From the NCBI GenBank assembly GCA_963808455.1, contig CAWEHT010000034.1:1-7655 (forward strand): 7,655 nt of DNA, written 5' to 3'. The DNA is from CAWEHT01 sp963808455 (GTDB taxonomy: Bacteria > Chloroflexota > Anaerolineae > CG2-30-64-16). Within the stretch, counting starts at the first letter, position 1. Each line of letters begins with the position of its first letter. Positions 5,585-7,655 of the stretch are shown one piece after another. The notes under the pieces were generated by a model. That model ran no database searches. It worked only from the letters and a program-made list of their open reading frames with translations, and was not told the origin of the DNA. The position numbers and the translations under genes are program-made.

Positions 5585-7360
5585 ATGAAGTTGTTCAGGG
5601 TCTTTTGCTTGTTGATGGTTGTCGGGTTGGTCGCCGCGGCATGTGCCCCTGCCGCGACCCCCGCTCCAGCCCCTGCCGCCACTGCACAGCCGCCGGTCGC
5701 AACTGAGGCGCCGGCCGCAACTGAGGCCCCGGCTGCGCCCACCACGGCTCCCGTCCAGGCCACGACGGCCGTGACGACCACCTCGGCGGTCACCACCACC
5801 TCGGCGGTCACCACTACCTCGGCGGTCACCACTACGTCGGCAGTCACCACCACGGCGGCGGTCTCGGCCACTATCGCCACCTCTGTTCCAGCGCCAGCGA
5901 CCTGGGACAGCAGCAAGTGCGTTCATGTGGCCGCCACAGACCCTGGCGGCGAAGGCAATTTGCTTGATCCAGCGATCATTGTGTCCTACGAACAGTCGAT
6001 ACTCACGCGCCAGGTGTACAACCGCCTGGTGGACGTGGACAGCGACTTCAACCTGCATCCTGAGCTGGCCACCAGTTGGGAGTCAAACGCAACCGCCACA
6101 CAGTGGACGTTCCATCTCCGCAACGACGTCAAGTTCCACGATGGCCACCAGATGACCGCCAAGGACGTGGTGTGGACCTTCAAACGGCTGATCGATCCCA
6201 AGGTGGGTTCAGAGGCCATGTCCATCCTCAGCTTCCTGAAGCCCGATGGCATCATCGCGGTCGATGACTACACCGTGCAATTCAACACCACCTCACCGGT
6301 GGCCGAACTTCCGAACTTCCTGGCCACCAAGAATGCCGATATCGTGCCCGATGGGTCGAACCAAGGAGAGCCTCGAGTTCACAGGCGACGGCGCGGGCCC
6401 ATGGACGCGGTAGACTTCAAACCGACCCAGCAGCCCCACCGGTATATCAAGAACCCCAACTACTGGGTGCGGGGCAACCCAAGATGGATTGCCTGGAAGT
6501 TTACCTGCTCAACGAGGATACCAGCCGCGGCGCTGCCCTGCAATCTGGCCAGGTCAACATCGGGGAAGCCAGCTATCCGATGATCGCGACCCTCAAGAAG
6601 GACACCAACCTTACCCTGATGCCAACCAAGGCCGGCGACTCTGAAGTAATGTCCATGTGGTCGGACACACCGCCCTTTGACAAACTCAAGGTGCGCCAGG
6701 CGCTGAAGAAAGTCGTCGAGAATCGCCAGGCGATCGTGAATGCGGCGCTGCTCGGCTACGGCGAAGTGGGCAATGACAATCCCATCCCGCCGAGCTCACC
6801 TTTCGCCTACACGAGCACCTTGCCGGTGCGCGACGTCGACGGGGCCAAAGCACTCCTGGCCAAGGCCGGCTACGGGCCGAGCAATCCGCTCAAGGTCAAC
6901 CTCTACACGGCCGATGTCACGCCGGGCTTCGTCCAGATGGCCGAGCTCTTCAAGGAGCAGGCTGCCGATGCCGGCATCCAGGTCAACGTGATCAACGGCC
7001 CGCCTGGCGAGTACTGGGACAACGTATGGCTCAAGCAGCCCTTCGTCGTCTCGACCTGGAACATCCGCCCGCCCGGCGAAGGCCTGGCCCTGGTTTACCG
7101 CTCCAATGCCACCGAAAACGAGACGCACTGGAAGCGTCCGGACTATGACGCCCTGCTCGATAAGGCCAACGCCGAAGCTGGATCCCCAGAAACGCCTTGA
7201 CCTCTACAAGCAGGCACAACAGATGCTGGCCGAACAGGGTGGCGTGATCACCGTCATGTTCCAGCATTCGGTTTGGGTCGAGCGCAACAATTGCACGGGC
7301 TTCACACCTCACGTGCAGCCGACGCATCAAGACTTCGTCAACGTCGTCTGCACTCGCTGA
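5585..7360 (+). CDS. Extracytoplasmic substrate-binding lipoprotein of the peptide/opine/nickel family (SBP_bac_5); several frameshifts as read
   Basis: The ligand-capturing lipoprotein of the importer. A signal peptide ends in a lipobox-like VAAAC with lipidation at C20. Residues about 21-105 are an Ala/Pro/Thr-rich tether with a tandem VTTTSA repeat. The SBP_bac_5 signature is clear: QWTFHLRNDVKFHDG (about 173-187) and TAKDVVWTFKR. Reading is broken by an extra A at 6363-6364, a missing base near 6406, a missing C after 6480 and a net one-base insertion near 7174-7177. Repair gives NQESLEFTGDGAGPW, then TAVDFKP, then NPNYWVRGNPKMDCLEVYLL, and at the end LDPQKRLDLYKQAQQML through to the stop. 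The repaired span stays divisible by three at about 591 residues, normal for the family plus the long linker. The ATG has GGGAGG six bases upstream. The ligand is unknown: a peptide is the family default, but a methylated amine or amino-acid derivative is suggested by the methyltransferase neighbours. Confidence 0.9.
5771..5860 (+). repeat. Five tandem 18-bp units coding VTTTSA in the lipoprotein linker
   Basis: Units start at 5771, 5789, 5807, 5825 and 5843. The consensus is GTCACCACCACCTCGGCG, with one to four differences per copy; the first four encode VTTTSA and the last VTTTAA (residues 63-92). The changes are mostly in third codon positions, so the peptide is kept. It lengthens the flexible tether between the lipid anchor and the binding domain. 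There are no spacers, so this is not a CRISPR. Confidence 0.95.
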
Positions 7361-7401
7361 AACGCGGGCGTGAAGCAACCGTAGCCTTGCCCTGTCCACG
7401 A

Positions 7402-7437
7402 GTCCGGGCCGCCTCCTCTTGGTGAGGCGGCCCGGAC
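7402..7437 (+). terminator. Perfect 14-bp stem-loop between binding-protein and permease genes
   Basis: GTCCGGGCCGCCTC (7402-7415) is exactly complementary to GAGGCGGCCCGGAC (7424-7437) around an eight-base loop, 41 bases after the lipoprotein stop. No T-tract follows. In ABC importer operons a stem here commonly protects the abundant binding-protein mRNA or partly ends transcription, so that less permease is made. That role is inferred from position. Confidence 0.65.
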
Positions 7438-7483
7438 AGCCGACCAGGGAACCCATCTGCCGGCCCCGCTCCAGGAGCTCATG

Positions 7484-7655
7484 ATGATCCTTCGCCTGAT
7501 ACTGACGCGTGCCGTCACAGCGCTTTTGACGCTGTTGGCCGTTTCAATCCTTATCTTTTCCGTGGTAGAGCTCTTGCCCGGCGATATTGCGGCACGCGTT
7601 CTCGGCCGGGAGGCCACCCCTGCGGCCAAGGCGGCGTTTCGCGCCTCGTTACATC
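7484..7655 (+). CDS. dppB: ABC importer permease, DppB/OppB-like, N-terminal part only
   Basis: The first 57 codons of an inner-membrane permease, running off the window. The N-terminus has a short basic stretch (LRLILTR) and a first membrane helix (ALLTLLAVSILIFSVV), then the family-typical ELLPGD motif and a GREATPAAKAAFRA segment, as in DppB proteins where LLPGDPA and EATPE follow the first helix. The start is either the ATG at 7481 or the one at 7484. The ribosome site AGGAG (7473-7477) is spaced better for 7484. It follows the lipoprotein gene by 123 bases containing a strong stem-loop. The second permease (DppC-like) is expected downstream. Confidence 0.88.
   Translation, partial: MILRLILTRAVTALLTLLAVSILIFSVVELLPGDIAARVLGREATPAAKAAFRASLH

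Noticed and set aside
5771..5860. CRISPR array
   Set aside because: The 18-bp units are directly adjacent with no spacers and are coding, in frame with the lipoprotein linker.
5407..5916. Minus-strand ORF with VVVTAEVVVTAE repeats
   Set aside because: The repeat is simply the complement of the VTTTSA coding repeat. There is no independent evidence for a gene.
5066..6058. Minus-strand Gly/Arg-rich ORF of 330 codons
   Set aside because: It is the antisense shadow of the second ATPase's end and of the GC-rich, repetitive lipoprotein linker. It has no recognisable domain and no supporting ribosome site.

Overview
The window is GC-rich bacterial DNA that probably comes from a Chloroflexota (Anaerolineae/Caldilineae-like) genome or metagenome contig. 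The main hint is the solute-binding lipoprotein: a very long Ala/Pro/Thr linker follows its lipobox cysteine, a style common in that phylum. The paired corrinoid protein and methyltransferase also point to an anaerobe or facultative anaerobe with corrinoid-dependent C1 metabolism. The taxonomic call is inference only.

Layout. On the minus strand, at the left edge, lie the first codons of an unidentified gene (1-23) and, upstream of it, an XRE-cupin transcription regulator (98-702). A compact divergent control region (about 750-824) follows, with a sigma70-type promoter on each strand and a perfect 14-bp palindrome between them. On the plus strand, a structured leader of about 185 nt leads into a MtmC/MttC-type corrinoid protein (1016-1663). 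One base after its stop comes a methyltransferase of the monomethylamine methyltransferase (MtmB) family (1665-3046). A 331-nt gap with two hairpins and a candidate promoter separates this pair from a peptide/opine-type (Dpp/Opp) ABC importer: two ATPase modules (3378-4307 and 4430-5461), a substrate-binding lipoprotein (5585-7360), a strong stem-loop (7402-7437) and the start of a permease (7484 to the edge).

How the parts may work together. The ABC system could import a methylated compound. The MtmB-family protein would move its methyl group to cobalt on the partner corrinoid protein, and the XRE-cupin regulator, bound to the palindrome, would switch the pair on when substrate is present. 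The most interesting point is that the MtmB homologue is full length but has no in-frame amber codon. The pyrrolysine position of classical MtmB is read as valine, so this is a non-pyrrolysine MtmB-family enzyme with an unknown substrate. The reductive activase and the second methyltransferase (to tetrahydrofolate or CoM) are not in the window.

Sequence quality. At least ten single-base-scale indels break otherwise well-conserved genes, most at short homopolymers. Coding continues cleanly in a neighbouring frame each time, and repaired lengths match the families, so I read them as sequencing or assembly errors rather than gene decay. Gene coordinates below span the repaired genes, except the first ATPase, which is given as read.
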